Part shown: positions 7,368 through 16,895 of the stretch, piece after piece
Position numbering within the stretch: the stretch's first letter is position 1
How the letters are laid out: every line of letters starts with the position of its first letter
DNA from: Chara braunii
Lineage: Eukaryota > Streptophyta > Charophyceae > Charales > Characeae
Direction: 5' to 3'
DNA: 21,584 nucleotides
Assembly (NCBI GenBank): GCA_003427395.1
Contig: BFEA01000185.1
Location: forward strand, 1,983,082 to 2,004,665
Notes under the pieces: generated by a model
What the model was told of the DNA's origin: nothing
Database searches by the model: none
The model's input: the letters and a program-made list of their open reading frames with translations, nothing else
Program-made: the position numbers and the translations under genes

Positions 7368-8849
7368 CTTTGGCCAACGGTGTATCTGTAGAGATGCAGA
7401 TCCGACAACAACTTCGGGAAGGTCCTCATCATGGACTTGACTTGCGCTTCCTCCAGAAATTGCTGAATGGGTTCCGGTATGTCCTCATCACAGAATAATT
7501 CCGGGTACTCAAGGGTTTTGTATCTAAACCCGTCTCCTTCCTGCCTCCCATAGGGCCAATGCATGCAGCTAAGGTAAATTTGCATTGCCCTGACTACCAG
7601 GTTTATATGACGCCGCCAAGGTTTCTCATCGTAGCACCAGGACAGGGCTTCCAAAACAGAAAAAAAAAACCCTCGTGAGCAGGACTATTCTAATTCAATC
7701 GTATCCTACATCAATACAGCAATTTGATAGTTTGCTTCCATATGTCATCTCGTCGAAAAGCAAAACGCTTGAGAACCTGCTTGAAGAATGCGTCAGGAAA
7801 GTCCTTCAAAGAGATCTCGCGTCGCAAGGCGCGTACTCTGTCTGGTATTGCCAGACGAATGAAGGTGTTCTGATCAATCATGTGGAGGTATTCGCTGATG
7901 GCACTCTTTTGTCGCTTACAGCCCCAGGAGAAATAGGATTTGGCCATTCAAAAATTCCAGGCGGTCCGATTCCAACAGTCGTGCCTCATTCCTTGAAATC
8001 TCTTGAGTTTGAGGTAGGCAATTATCTTGTTGAAGTAGCTCTAGACGGAGCTGTCACTCTTTTGGGGGCGGAGGATGATGATTCACCTACCCTTGGTAAG
8101 CTCCCAGCAATCGGATTGGAAGGGAAATGAATTGAGGTTTGAGCAGAAATTTTCCCGGCAAAAGGATTGCTAAAATTTCCAGCAAGGTGACCCAAGGCCC
8201 CATTCTGCAGGTGGTTGAAGGATCCAGCCGCAGTATGGGGGAAAGGCTTACCCCCAAAAGAGGCGCCTGGCGTGTCCTAAGCTCGAGGTACAGCCGCTGC
8301 CGTGTGAGGATAATAGTGAGTTTGGCTGTCAGGCTGGGGCAGTTGGTAAGTGCCCATCCCATTGAAGATCTGATTCATGGCACCTCCCGTCTGTAAGTTG
8401 AAAGTTTCATTGACATGGTTGTTGCAGGCTCCCTACAGTTCCAAATGGTGCTCCGGTTATTGATACGGTGAAGTTTTCTTCCTCTTTAGTTGATATCTGC
8501 ACTTAGCCTCTTCTTCATCCTCAAAATCAATGACATGCAGAAAACTGCCCTGGTTTTTTGGATCGGCCATCTTTAATAATGGCATAAGTGTTGGGTCGGC
8601 TTTGCCCGTGTCCGATTTCCTGATATCGAAGAAGTAGTCTTCTATCCATTCACAGTGCGGGTTCAACCAATCAATAATTTCGCCTTCGTACCAACCATTA
8701 CATGGTTGAGTTGAGTAGACCAGGACCTTTGTACCCTCCATGGCAGGAGCTCCCCGGGTTTGAATCAGGGCCTTCAGAATGGGATCCATCTGGGAAGTAA
8801 CAGGGACTGTTAGTACCTTCCCTTCCCATCCTTTCTTTTCTCTCTTCAT

Positions 8850-9427
8850 CAGTCACCTGTTTAGTCCTCGTCCTGCCTTCCTGGAGGTAAGAGGAGTTTC
8901 TTTCTTTTATTCCTTTCTTTCTCTCTTCTTCAAAAGAGTTTGTTATTATTAATGAAGAAAAGATTAGACTTCTTCTTGAATGTATGAATTTTTTTTATTT
9001 TTTTTTTACACGACTTATTCTACAGCAAGAAAAGTACTTATGTTAATAATCAATTAACCTTCAGCCTAGCTTTCAAGTTTCAAGTGGTGAAGTTCACAGT
9101 GTAAGAGATATTTATTTGCCTTGGATGCCCTATTTGTAGTTGGGTCTTCTCATACTAGCTTTTGGAATCTAAAAAATGAAGGGAAATTGATCGTATCAGA
9201 TTGCGCTTGCTATTTTGATTAGGTGGCAAAGGCAAAATAGACTTTGATCGTACTGAGACCAGATGCGGGGGAAGACAATCTTGCTGAGGTTGCCATCTTT
9301 TATTGTTTTCTCTATATCTTTTGAAAAAATTTTAGCCTGGAGTCTTTCCTTTATAGACTCTTTTCTTGTACTCTTTCCTTCTTCTTTCTCTTCTTCTTTT
9401 TCTTCCCCCTTCTTCTTCTCTTTCTTC
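8850..9427. other. AT-rich spacer, no gene; undefined end of the retrotransposon
   Basis: T-rich DNA with TTC/CTT runs and no coding sequence. The gag-side terminal repeat should lie here if the element were complete, but no match to modules R, T or S is seen on either strand. Confidence 0.5.
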
Positions 9428-9966
9428 TTTTTTTTTTTTTTTTTTTTTTTCATGGTCATAATCCTTAAGCTCAGTTTCCTTAGGGATTCTTGTCTCCCTG
9501 TTCTATATTCCCCCGTTTTTTCGTTTCTCTCTCGTTTTTTTTTTTTTTTTTACTGGTTCAGATGTTGTTGCAGGTTCTATTATTGCTTCTGCTGATCTAA
9601 TGGCCAAAAAGTTGTTGCAGTTGCTGCCTGCCTTCTTCTGTGTATTGTGATTGACAGTGCTAGATGTGGGTATTTGCTGTCAAATAATATTTCCGTTTCT
9701 TCTTGTTGCTGGTTTCATCCACTGATTCTTTCTGCACCCTTGGTTACTACAGTGTTATTGCATCACAATCATTTGCGACCAGGAGTCCCCTTTCTCTCTC
9801 TTCCCTTTTTTTTTTTTTTTTTTTTTGAGTATATTGGGAGTGATTAGGAGTTATCGGCAGCAATTGGCGCTTGGTTCTATTATGCCAACCCGGTGGTTGC
9901 TTGAAATCTACCCGTCCGACTGAAAGGGTCTTTACAAGCTATTCGAAAAAACTGATGATAGCGCGT

Positions 9967-9981
9967 CCCCCCCCCCCCCCC
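9967..9981. repeat. C15 homopolymer
   Basis: Fifteen C in a row (G on the other strand), which could form i-motif or G-quadruplex structures. It is directly followed by the first copy of the ~110-bp palindrome-bearing repeat. Confidence 0.9.
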
Positions 9982-10003
9982 GACTCTCTTCAGCTCACGA
10001 GTT

Positions 10004-10955
10004 CGTGCGAGGGCTGATATGCACATCTGGTCAAGATTTTGGACAGATGCTCCTTGGCATGTCGTGGCGTCCTAACACGGATTCGCAGTCCATCACCAGG
10101 CCTCCGAGTACTTGCGAGTTGCCGCGTTATAGGTAGGAGAGAACAACGAAAGTTCGTAAGAGTCTCACCGCACAAGCTGTCAAGTGCCTAAGAATTATTG
10201 TTTTGTATATATATCGTCAAATATATATATATATATTTATTATTATTATTTTTTTATTTTATTTTTTTTTTGACAGGTGTCAGTAATTTTTGACAGTCCG
10301 GCTTCAAGAGGCAAAATCGTCGAAGGTAAGCAAGTCAATACCACCTTTCGGCGGGAAGTGTTGTATGGATGCACTTATGCGCTCAAGCGGACCAGATGCG
10401 GGAGCCGTTTTCACCAGCAAACTGCTGACCGCATATGGACAAAAGGCCACAGCTGTCGGGGAACAGTCGCAAATTCGAAGGCAATTTTTTTTTTTTTTTT
10501 TTTTAGAGCCCCGAGTGGCACAGTCGTCTTTCATCATCTGTCAGTGGGAGGAAAACGATGCTAGAGGGAGGCAGTCGAAAGGACCAGTCTGACACCTATT
10601 GAAGGGTTTTTTTTTTTTTTTTGAAAGTCTGTGTGGAGAAGCAAAATTGAATGAAGGCCTGGTTTCCGACAGCCTGTTCGGCGTGCCTCCAAGACATTCG
10701 CGAACTCGGAGTCCGACAAAATTACAAGTTTGGCTTGCACATCTGTCCAAAAAATCGGACGAACGCTTCTCTGGAATGACGTGGTGTGTGCAGCACACAC
10801 ACCAAGTCATTCGCAAACTCGGAATCCGATAGAATCACAAGTTTGGCTTGCTCATCTGTCCAAAATTTTGGACGGATGCTTCTTTGGGATGACGTGGTGT
10901 CCACACACAGAGTCGCAGTTCCACGTCCAGACCTCCGAGGACCTACGAGATTTCA
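10004..10955. repeat. Three diverged copies of a ~110-bp repeat with a palindromic core
   Basis: Copies lie at about 10004-10120, 10695-10806 and 10807-10955. Shared blocks are TTGGCTTGC.CATCTGTCCAAAA, GATGACGTGGTGT, GAGTCGCAGT and CCTCCGAG.AC.T.CGAG. The core 10854-10877, ATCTGTCCAAAATTTTGGAC plus GGAT, is a near-perfect 24-bp palindrome. It is decayed at 10025-10048 and 10741-10764. No protein is encoded. The last two copies are in tandem and the first lies 700 bp away. Could be a MITE-like or satellite family. Confidence 0.75.
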
Positions 10956-11030
10956 CAAGTTACCGGTAGTGAAAAGGTGTTATTTGCATAAACTCGCGAT
11001 CCGACAAAGTCCGCAGGTTTCGACTGACAA

Positions 11031-11300
11031 GATTCTCAGGAGTGTTGTGCGATGGAACGGTCGCAGGACTACTTTAGTGCTTCTCCCCCTTTTTTTTTTT
11101 TTTAACATGGGAAAATGTTTTGCAAAAATGGTTTGTCGAGTTCTTGCGTGGTCCAATATGCCAACTGTCAAAATCGCTCTCTCTCTTTTTTTTTTTTTTT
11201 TTTTTTTTTTTGAACGGACACGTTTTTGATCGACGTAGTGTACGCGCAGGATTCTCGGGAATATTGTGCATTGGAGCATTAGCGGGATTTTTCTCCCCCT
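11031..11300. repeat. Diverged pair of ~55-bp repeats flanking T runs
   Basis: 11031-11090 and 11250-11300 share GATTCTC.GG, a TTGTGC core, a GGA(G/A)C block and the ending TTCTCCCCCT. Each lies beside a T-rich tract, so they may be copies of one repeat that includes the T run. Confidence 0.5.
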
Positions 11301-12140
11301 TTCCCCCTCTTTCAGCCTCCGTCTTTTAAATAAGGCACATACACGAGGGAACGTGTCCTGGGCTGGTGGTCTGAAAAAACACAATATGCTGAGATCAAGT
11401 TTGTCCGACCAAAACACGTTTTTTTTTTTTTTTTTTTTTTTTTACTGAGCTGCAATAAGTGAAAATTCTTTGTTTGCCACTTCTGGAGTTCCTAATATAT
11501 ATCGTGGCTTGACTCAAAGGATAGTAACGGCAAAAGCGGGAAAGTATTGGTTCCCACATGAGCCACGTATCTTGAGTAGCGAGAGGTGTATGGGCTGCAG
11601 ATCTTATGACTGCCATTTTCCTGAGTTTCCTGAGAATAATTTTCATACCGAGGTTGCCCATTGGATAGACTAGTTGGTGGGTATTTAGGGCTTTACTCCT
11701 CCCACCTTCTCCCTTTTTCTCTCCCTCTGTTCTTTTCTCCCCCTTTCTCTTTTTTTTTTTTTTTTTTGAAAAATGGTTTTATATTCATAACTCCTTGACC
11801 CTAGCAAGTAAGGTTGACATAGATTGCTTGGAGGATGCAGGGATCCTGGATCGCTAGTTGTTGTCATATCGGATTTTTATCCGTCCGTACCCCCCAGTTG
11901 AATCTTGCCATGCACAGGGGTACCCAATGGTCGACAAAACGTATGACGTCCGTTTCTAAAGTTGCTCAATTCGAAGTTGTCGGCTCAGTTCAGTCCCCAC
12001 AGCCAATGATAGGCAAGAATCCGTTTATCCGTAATGATCTGAGGTGTCCTCAGACAGCTGCAATATCGGATGCGTCTCAGGAAGGTAATCAGTTGGATTA
12101 GCGGTCTTACTCCGGATTGCTCAGGTAGACAAACAATATT
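11300..12140. other. No gene seen; T runs and unique sequence
   Basis: Short open frames only. One frame ends with SDASQEGNQ near 12070-12098, faintly like an RNase H motif, but nothing around it supports a gene. Confidence 0.4.
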
Positions 12141-12152
12141 ATAAAAAAGATA

Positions 12153-12159
12153 TATATAT

Positions 12160-12190
<31 letters not shown>

Positions 12191-12240
12191 TTGTTTGTGA
12201 CGATATATATATATATATACATATATATATAACGTCACAA
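12153..12240. repeat. (AT)n tract with a cruciform-capable inverted repeat
   Basis: AT-repeat DNA whose second half lies between exact inverted arms TTGTGACG (12195-12202) and CGTCACAA (12233-12240). The AT interior is itself largely self-complementary, so the whole 46 nt can fold into one long hairpin. Confidence 0.85.
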
Positions 12241-12669
12241 TCAGAACTGTCGGGTAAACCGTAGGCAGAGAGAGAAGAGGACAACAGATGAGGGTCTATG
12301 ACAAACTGTTTCGTCGGAGTTTCACCGACTCATCAGGAGGCTTTTTTTTTTTTTTTTTTTTTTTTTTTGAGTTTGTTTCAGTCAGGAAGAGCAAGCAAAC
12401 AAAGATCGGGGAGTGGGAGAGTGCTAGGTGGGAAGGTAGTGGCCAAGGAAGAAAAATGAACGCATCGCGTTCAAGGAAATTCTGACATTGGGGAGGGTGG
12501 GGAGTCTATAGGTATAATGTGAAGCAAAACAGAATACTCAGGCAACGCGATCATGCCATATGCATTCATCACTATCTTCCTCCGAGTAAAATCACCCATG
12601 GTTGCGGCAGTTCCAGAATTAGACAAATAGTGGCTCTTCCCCTACCTCTACTTCATTCGCTCCTCATCC

Positions 12670-12796
12670 TCGGAACCAGCGAGGGCGAGGCGGACAGTCC
12701 AGGGCACAGATATCTCATACGGTAGTGCCATCGTCGGCGCGTTAATCCAAGATGGCAGACTATATATGCTTTCCTGGGTAAGCAATAAACTGTAGA
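12670..12796 (+). pseudogene. Possible remnant of a retroelement RNase H, very uncertain
   Basis: One + frame reads RRTVQGTDISYGSAIVGA and then GRLYMLSWVSNKL before TAG. The spacing of a Gly and a final LSW.S.K faintly resembles the ISWSSK ending of Ty1/copia RNase H. The frame is short, no polymerase is found upstream, and the similarity could be chance. Confidence 0.15.
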
Positions 12797-13212
12797 GCAA
12801 AATTTTATTTTTTTTTATTTTTATTTTTTTACCATCGGAGCATTGATTTCCTTTCCTTTCTTCTCCCCGCCCCGCCCATTCTTGCAAGAAAAATTGAGTA
12901 GTTAAAGAGAGTAAGAAAATGATCGCTCAAAAAACTATCCTCATAATTTAGTGCGATACCCAGCGTTGTAGTATCTAATATTCCTTGATTGCTCTGCGTG
13001 TAGTCGCATCTCTTAATTCCTTTACCCAGTAGTTTTGAATAGATGAGTCCTAGTAGACACTTTAATCTCAAAACTTCCGAACTATCATAGTGATACTAAT
13101 CATGACCTTAGTCCTGGGCTGAACTTACTCGCTCCTTCGCCCCTCCTTCTCCCATTCCTTTTCCTTCCTCCCTCCCCTTCTTCTCTTTTTACCTGAGCGT
13201 CAAAAAAAAAAA

Positions 13213-14607
13213 AATCAAAATTCATTCAACCGATGAGCTTGTAGGAAGCTGTACTGGAGCAGATTCGTCGAGAATAGGCAGGAGATCCAAGATCTGTACG
13301 GAGGATAAGATTGCCATCTTCCCTCGTAGTGATCAAAAATCTTCCTGTCGAAGTTGCTTTGCCGCCGATGTTGGTGAAGCCTAAAGGCTTTGGTGTGAGA
13401 GCAGGATTCTCCGCGTCAGATGCCTCTCAAGGCTGCCAAGGTAATCTGTGAGACATCAAGGTGATACCTTGAACGGAGCAACCTCCTTCCTCCAATTGAT
13501 CGATGCCGCTAACGCCTTCCCCCGTTAGAGCCCAGAGGCGATTCACTCCCGCCAAGTCCGCCATCAGGTAGGTTATCCAAGTCCTTGTTCCGAATTCTTC
13601 CCATGTCTAAAGTTGCAACTGCGCGAATTCTCGCCGGGAAATGCTTACTGCTCCGCAGTGAGGGCAGGATTCTCTGCGTCAGATGCCTCTCAAGGCTGCC
13701 AAGGTAATCTGTGAGACATCCAAGGCGATACTTCGAACGGAGCGACCTCCTTCCTCCGATTGATCCATGCCGCTAACGCCTGCCCCCGTTAGAGCCCAGA
13801 GGCGATTCACTCTCGCCAAGTCCGCCATCACGTAGGTTATCCAAGACCTCGTTTCGAATTCTTCCCATGTCGAAAGCTACAACAGCGTGAACTCTCGTCG
13901 GGAAATGCTTGCTGCTCCGCGCAACAATAGTTTCCTTGCAAATGCCATCTTCCTCTCTTCCGAATCTGTACTAATTATCAGATCGGTAAGATTACTAAGT
14001 TTTGGATAATCGATAAGATCCCTTCCACATTCTCGAAGGAAGAAGCCCAGGGTAAAGAAAAGGGCCGTTCCGATCGGCTTCTTCCATTCCCAGGCCTTCT
14101 CATGCCACCGGATTACGGTGTCAAATTCAAAAAGCGAGAGATCAATCAGGTACTTCTCGTGATCAGACGAGAAGGCGGTTCGTAAGAAAACTTCTGCCAT
14201 GTTCAACTGCTTCAGTGCTTCCTTCCAGTACTCAACGTCTACTATGCAAAAATACTCGTTCAAGATGCTTGACTGGAAGTACAGAAGGCTCTACTCGAGA
14301 GATATTGAGCAAGATCAACTATGTCGAGAAGCGAGCGCCCACCTCCCATAGGTAGTCTCGTTCTTTTGATTGCTCCTAAGTCCAATCCCCGAAGGAGATT
14401 GGCTTCGCTCGCCCTAATGAGGTTCCCTTCATTCCTATCGAGGACGAAGAAATGTCGCAGTGAATTGTGCAAAAGTAACGGAGGGGAAATACTCCCGACT
14501 AATTGCGGTAAACTATGAATTTCGAGGAGAAATCGACTTATAACTCGGTCGAGTAACGCAACCTCACCGGAGTATGAGCCATCTGTGCTAACGCAGACTT
14601 GCTCCAT
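13213..14607 (-). pseudogene. Unrecognised pseudogene with a tandemly duplicated 3' part
   Basis: A - strand frame opens with ATG at 14607 and runs 115 codons to 14260. A second frame (14263-13877, 128 codons, GTG/TTG-type first codon, so no true start) overlaps its end, so one frameshift probably splits a single protein. It is acidic and Leu/Phe-rich with stretches such as EYWKEALKQLNMAEVFLRTA. I see no known domain, signal peptide or clear membrane segment. Downstream the sequence is duplicated: 13395-13657 and 13658-13921 share a 263-bp unit with the same Trp-, Arg- and Leu-containing frames, broken by stops and by the non-multiple-of-three period. It could be a member of an unknown multicopy family, host or transposon-derived. 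Confidence 0.4.
13395..13921. repeat. 263-bp tandem duplication
   Basis: Two adjacent units start GTGAG(A/G)GCAGGATTCTC and share CAGATGCCTCTCAAGGCTGC, GCCGCTAACGCC, GAGCCCAGAGGCGATTCACT and GAAATGCTT(A/G)CTGCTCCGC. They differ by scattered substitutions and small indels. The duplication covers the 3' end of the pseudogene on the - strand. Confidence 0.95.
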
Positions 14608-14791
14608 AGCTACCCGTATCGGCGCAACTTTTCATCTGTGGTCCGTCCGAAGGGAGCCCGAATAAATACTTTAATTTTGCCTGTGTTTGGTTGCACGGCG
14701 CGGGAAGAACTGCACCAGGAGGTTTCAAACCCACACGTTCAGTCTGGAATTCAGATTCCTTATCCCCCCTTTTCCTCTTTCCCCCCCTCCT

Positions 14792-14858
14792 NCCTTTAAA
14801 ATTCCCCCCCCCCCCCCCTTTTCCCCCCCCCCCCCCCCCCCCTTTTTTTTTTTTTTTT
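14792..14858. repeat. Long C and T runs next to an unresolved base
   Basis: C15 at 14804-14818, C20 at 14823-14842 and T16 at 14843-14858, with one N at 14792. Homopolymer lengths here are likely to be unreliable in the assembly. If real, the C runs are strong i-motif candidates. Confidence 0.9.
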
Positions 14859-16825
14859 GTGGCCAAGATCCAACAATCATCTGTAGCCTTAAGTGTTTCG
14901 CCCTTCCTTCCATTCCACGCCTTCCCAACTTCCACTGCTGCCTTTTCTTTTCGTTGGTTTCGCCCCAATTTTCCCCTTTTTCCCCCCCTTTCCCCTTTAA
15001 TCTGACTTTTAGTACTATTCTCCTTGAGCTTCTTGCCCCCCAACTAGTGTTGTCTCAATATTTTCCGCCTAGCTCCTCCTGACTCTGACAGGCGTAAGCT
15101 AATCAGACAAGCCTCGGATCTAGTCAAGTGGCTAGATTTAATAAGTTATTACTTTACCTATCCTTATGAGGAGACAATGTCCCTTAGATTAGGTAATAGG
15201 GGAAGGAGACCTTTCTACTAATAATTCAGAGAGATGCTACTAGGTAGCTGGTTTGGATACCCTTACACAGATCAAAATCAGAGAATAGTGTCCTTTATCC
15301 GACTCAAAATTAGCTAAAGGTAGTGAGTTGGGACGATTTTACCGTCAAAGATTAAAATAGGTATATAGGAGCAGGTGATTTTGACGCAAGATGGTTTGAA
15401 AACCCCTTGCAATTGGACTTCAGGATAAAGCTCAATCTCACAGTTTTCAGTCCTGAAGTCTTAGTGCCTCTCTCCCCCGTTTTTTTTTTTTTTTTTTTTT
15501 TTTTTGCACCTTGGTTTTGTCGATTAAACATTATTCATAAATTAGACACGCATGAAACTTGGTTGTGAACGAAGTATACAGTGGGAAATAACTAAATTCC
15601 ATATATTTTACCTATACAGCTATGATATACCTCAACAGAGCATAGAGTGAGGCGACAAGGTTTTTTTTTTTTTTTTTTTTAGGCCCGAGTTGCATTCAGT
15701 CCAAGGTAGTTCGATCCTTGGATACATCCTGTGCTCGAAATGACTTTCCATTTTACCATGCCCAGAATAAAAAACCTTAATAGACGTTAAATTCTAGCCC
15801 TAGATCATCTTCAAAGTTTACCTGCCGTTCCTCCTCAGAATGGTCGGTATCCACAGTGCCTATCGCACAGTCGTTCCCAGGTAAAGACTCATATGCCTCT
15901 TAGTCAGCGCTAATCCTCCTTTTTTTTTTTTTTTTTTTTTTTAAGCACAACGGTAAATAACTACCTCCGAGTGCAAATTCAGTTGTTATAAGATGAGTGC
16001 GGTCTAGCTGAATCATCCTGATCAACCAATTATTAATGACTGGCCGTCCCTAGTCCGTCTAATCCCCCTTCTTCTTCCTCGTCTTCCATCTCTTCTCATT
16101 TCTAAACTAGTTTACCATTGAGCGGTACTTCGTGATCTGTGAACAGGCTGTCATAGATAATTTAACTAAAAGATCTGCTTGTTTCAGGATTATCATGGTT
16201 AGTACGGTTCCTTGCTGAGGCAGTAACATTCCGGAGCTCCTACTGAGCTTTCCCCCCTTTTTTTTTTTTTTTTTTTTTTTTTTTGAACCGTGGTCCATTC
16301 AATCAGTCCCGCTACTGTCGGGTGGGTATCGGTTTGCATAATCCGGCAACCTGCATTCTACTGACTCATGCGTATAGTGCATTTGAAGGCAACAGTCCTA
16401 CCAAGCATCCTATCCTAGTCATACTGTCGCAATCTGCTCGAGGTACCCCTAGGAGCCACAATTAGGTGCTATTCCAATATTGCTCAACTGGTTTTAGTCC
16501 CCGGATCAGGTTTTCCCTAATCAGTGAACAATAAAAGGTTGGTTCTGGGCGGTCTGCTAAAACCAGGTGCTATCTAGTGATGCCTGCAGGTGGGCAACGC
16601 AGCTTCACTGAGATGCAAGTACCGCAGTTTTATATATATATATATATGTATTGTTTTATTTTTATTTTTAATGCCCTCTAGAGACTCATACATTAAGCGA
16701 CTAATATCAAAGCAAGTCTCTCTCAATGCGGATAGGCTTAGGGACAGGCAAAGAGGACTGGAGCAAGTGGCTGAATCTGGACGTGTCCGACGCAAAGATG
16801 CAGAAAAACATTTCTGTCACAATTA
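14859..16825. other. No gene seen; T runs and unique sequence
   Basis: About 2 kb with stops in all frames at short intervals. The sequence after the T run at 15680 (AGGCCCGAGTTGCATTCAGT, then GTTCGATCC in a 6-bp stem at about 15701-15721) looks like a worn pol III head. A similar start follows the T run at 10504 (AGAGCCCCGAGTGGCACAGT). A (TA)n stretch lies at 16631-16649. Confidence 0.5.
15681..15722 (+). repeat. SINE-like tRNA-derived fragment, weak
   Basis: After a T20 run the + strand reads AGGCCCGAGTTGCATTCAGT and then CCAAGG-loop-CCTTGG, with GTTCGATCC in the loop and 3' arm, a B-box fit. A related start lies at 10505-10524, where TGGCACAGTCG fits the A-box pattern but no B box follows. 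The A and B elements are too close for a functional tRNA, so these are probably decayed retroposon heads. Confidence 0.3.
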
Positions 16826-16895
16826 TTTGCACCTCTCCATAAACACGCCCAGATTCAGAAGTTTATTCAAACCTTCTTTGCCAGTGGGATCTGGC
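16826..16895 (+). repeat. Repeat X, diverged copy
   Basis: GCACCTCTCCATAAACACGC...CCAGATTCAG...CCTTCTTTGCCAGTGGGATC matches the X core at 19775-19845 in the same orientation and at 2966-3047 inverted. Confidence 0.6.

Larger units (their letters stand above)
3058..8849 (-). mobile_element. PAT/Kangaroo-like tyrosine-recombinase retrotransposon (decayed)
   Basis: The element is read mainly on the - strand: gag-like gene, then reverse transcriptase/RNase H, then a tyrosine recombinase in the opposite direction. RT with YIDD, an RNase H with all four acidic positions, and an HSFR...Y recombinase in one unit identify the YR-retrotransposon order (DIRS, PAT, Ngaro). No methyltransferase domain of DIRS1 type lies between RNase H and recombinase, which fits PAT or Ngaro better. 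The tail-to-tail recombinase recalls Volvox Kangaroo (from memory). Direct-repeat modules S, T, R and S lie beyond the recombinase, as expected for a B1-A2-B2 end of split direct repeats. The matching A1 was not found beyond 8849, so that end is undefined and may be lost. Multiple stops and frameshifts show that this copy is inactive. Confidence 0.78.
6950..8849 (-). pseudogene. Gag-like ORF1 with Tudor-like N-terminus, intron and RGG tail
   Basis: The position upstream of RT suggests the nucleic-acid-binding structural protein of the element. Segments in order: (1) 8849-8457, 130 codons, with GTKVLVY (residues 39-45), NGWYEGEIIDW (51-61) and HVIDFEDEEE (105-114), a pattern like Tudor/agenet SH3-type barrels; (2) the same frame down to about 7880, rich in Asn, Gly, Pro and Ser, with stops at 8457, 8433, 8277 and 8022; (3) another frame, about 7947-7711, a charged stretch with SLKDFPDAFFKQVLKRF; (4) a third frame, 7654-7368, ending before a GT-AG intron (7098-7367); (5) 7097-6950, with KGGGRGGYRQPNQGGQ, an RGG-type RNA-binding tail in place of a zinc knuckle, holding one TAG. 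The ATG at 8849 follows an in-frame TGA. Frame changes between segments 2, 3 and 4 are indels or further introns. I do not recognise a family for the central part. Confidence 0.65.

Noticed and set aside
7675-8130. 151-codon + strand frame
   Set aside because: Antisense to the gag-like gene, whose - strand frames make better sense in context.
8395-8466. Second short intron in gag (GTATCA ... TTACAG), removing stops at 8457 and 8433
   Set aside because: Splice sites possible, but no convincing branch site and a further stop at 8277 shows decay anyway.
9263-9595. Open frames through TTC/CTT and T runs, giving Phe/Ser or Lys/Glu-rich proteins
   Set aside because: Made entirely by low-complexity repeats; no domain and no codon signal.
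15681-15722. tRNA gene
   Set aside because: B-box-like loop is present but no cloverleaf can be formed; treated as a weak SINE fragment.
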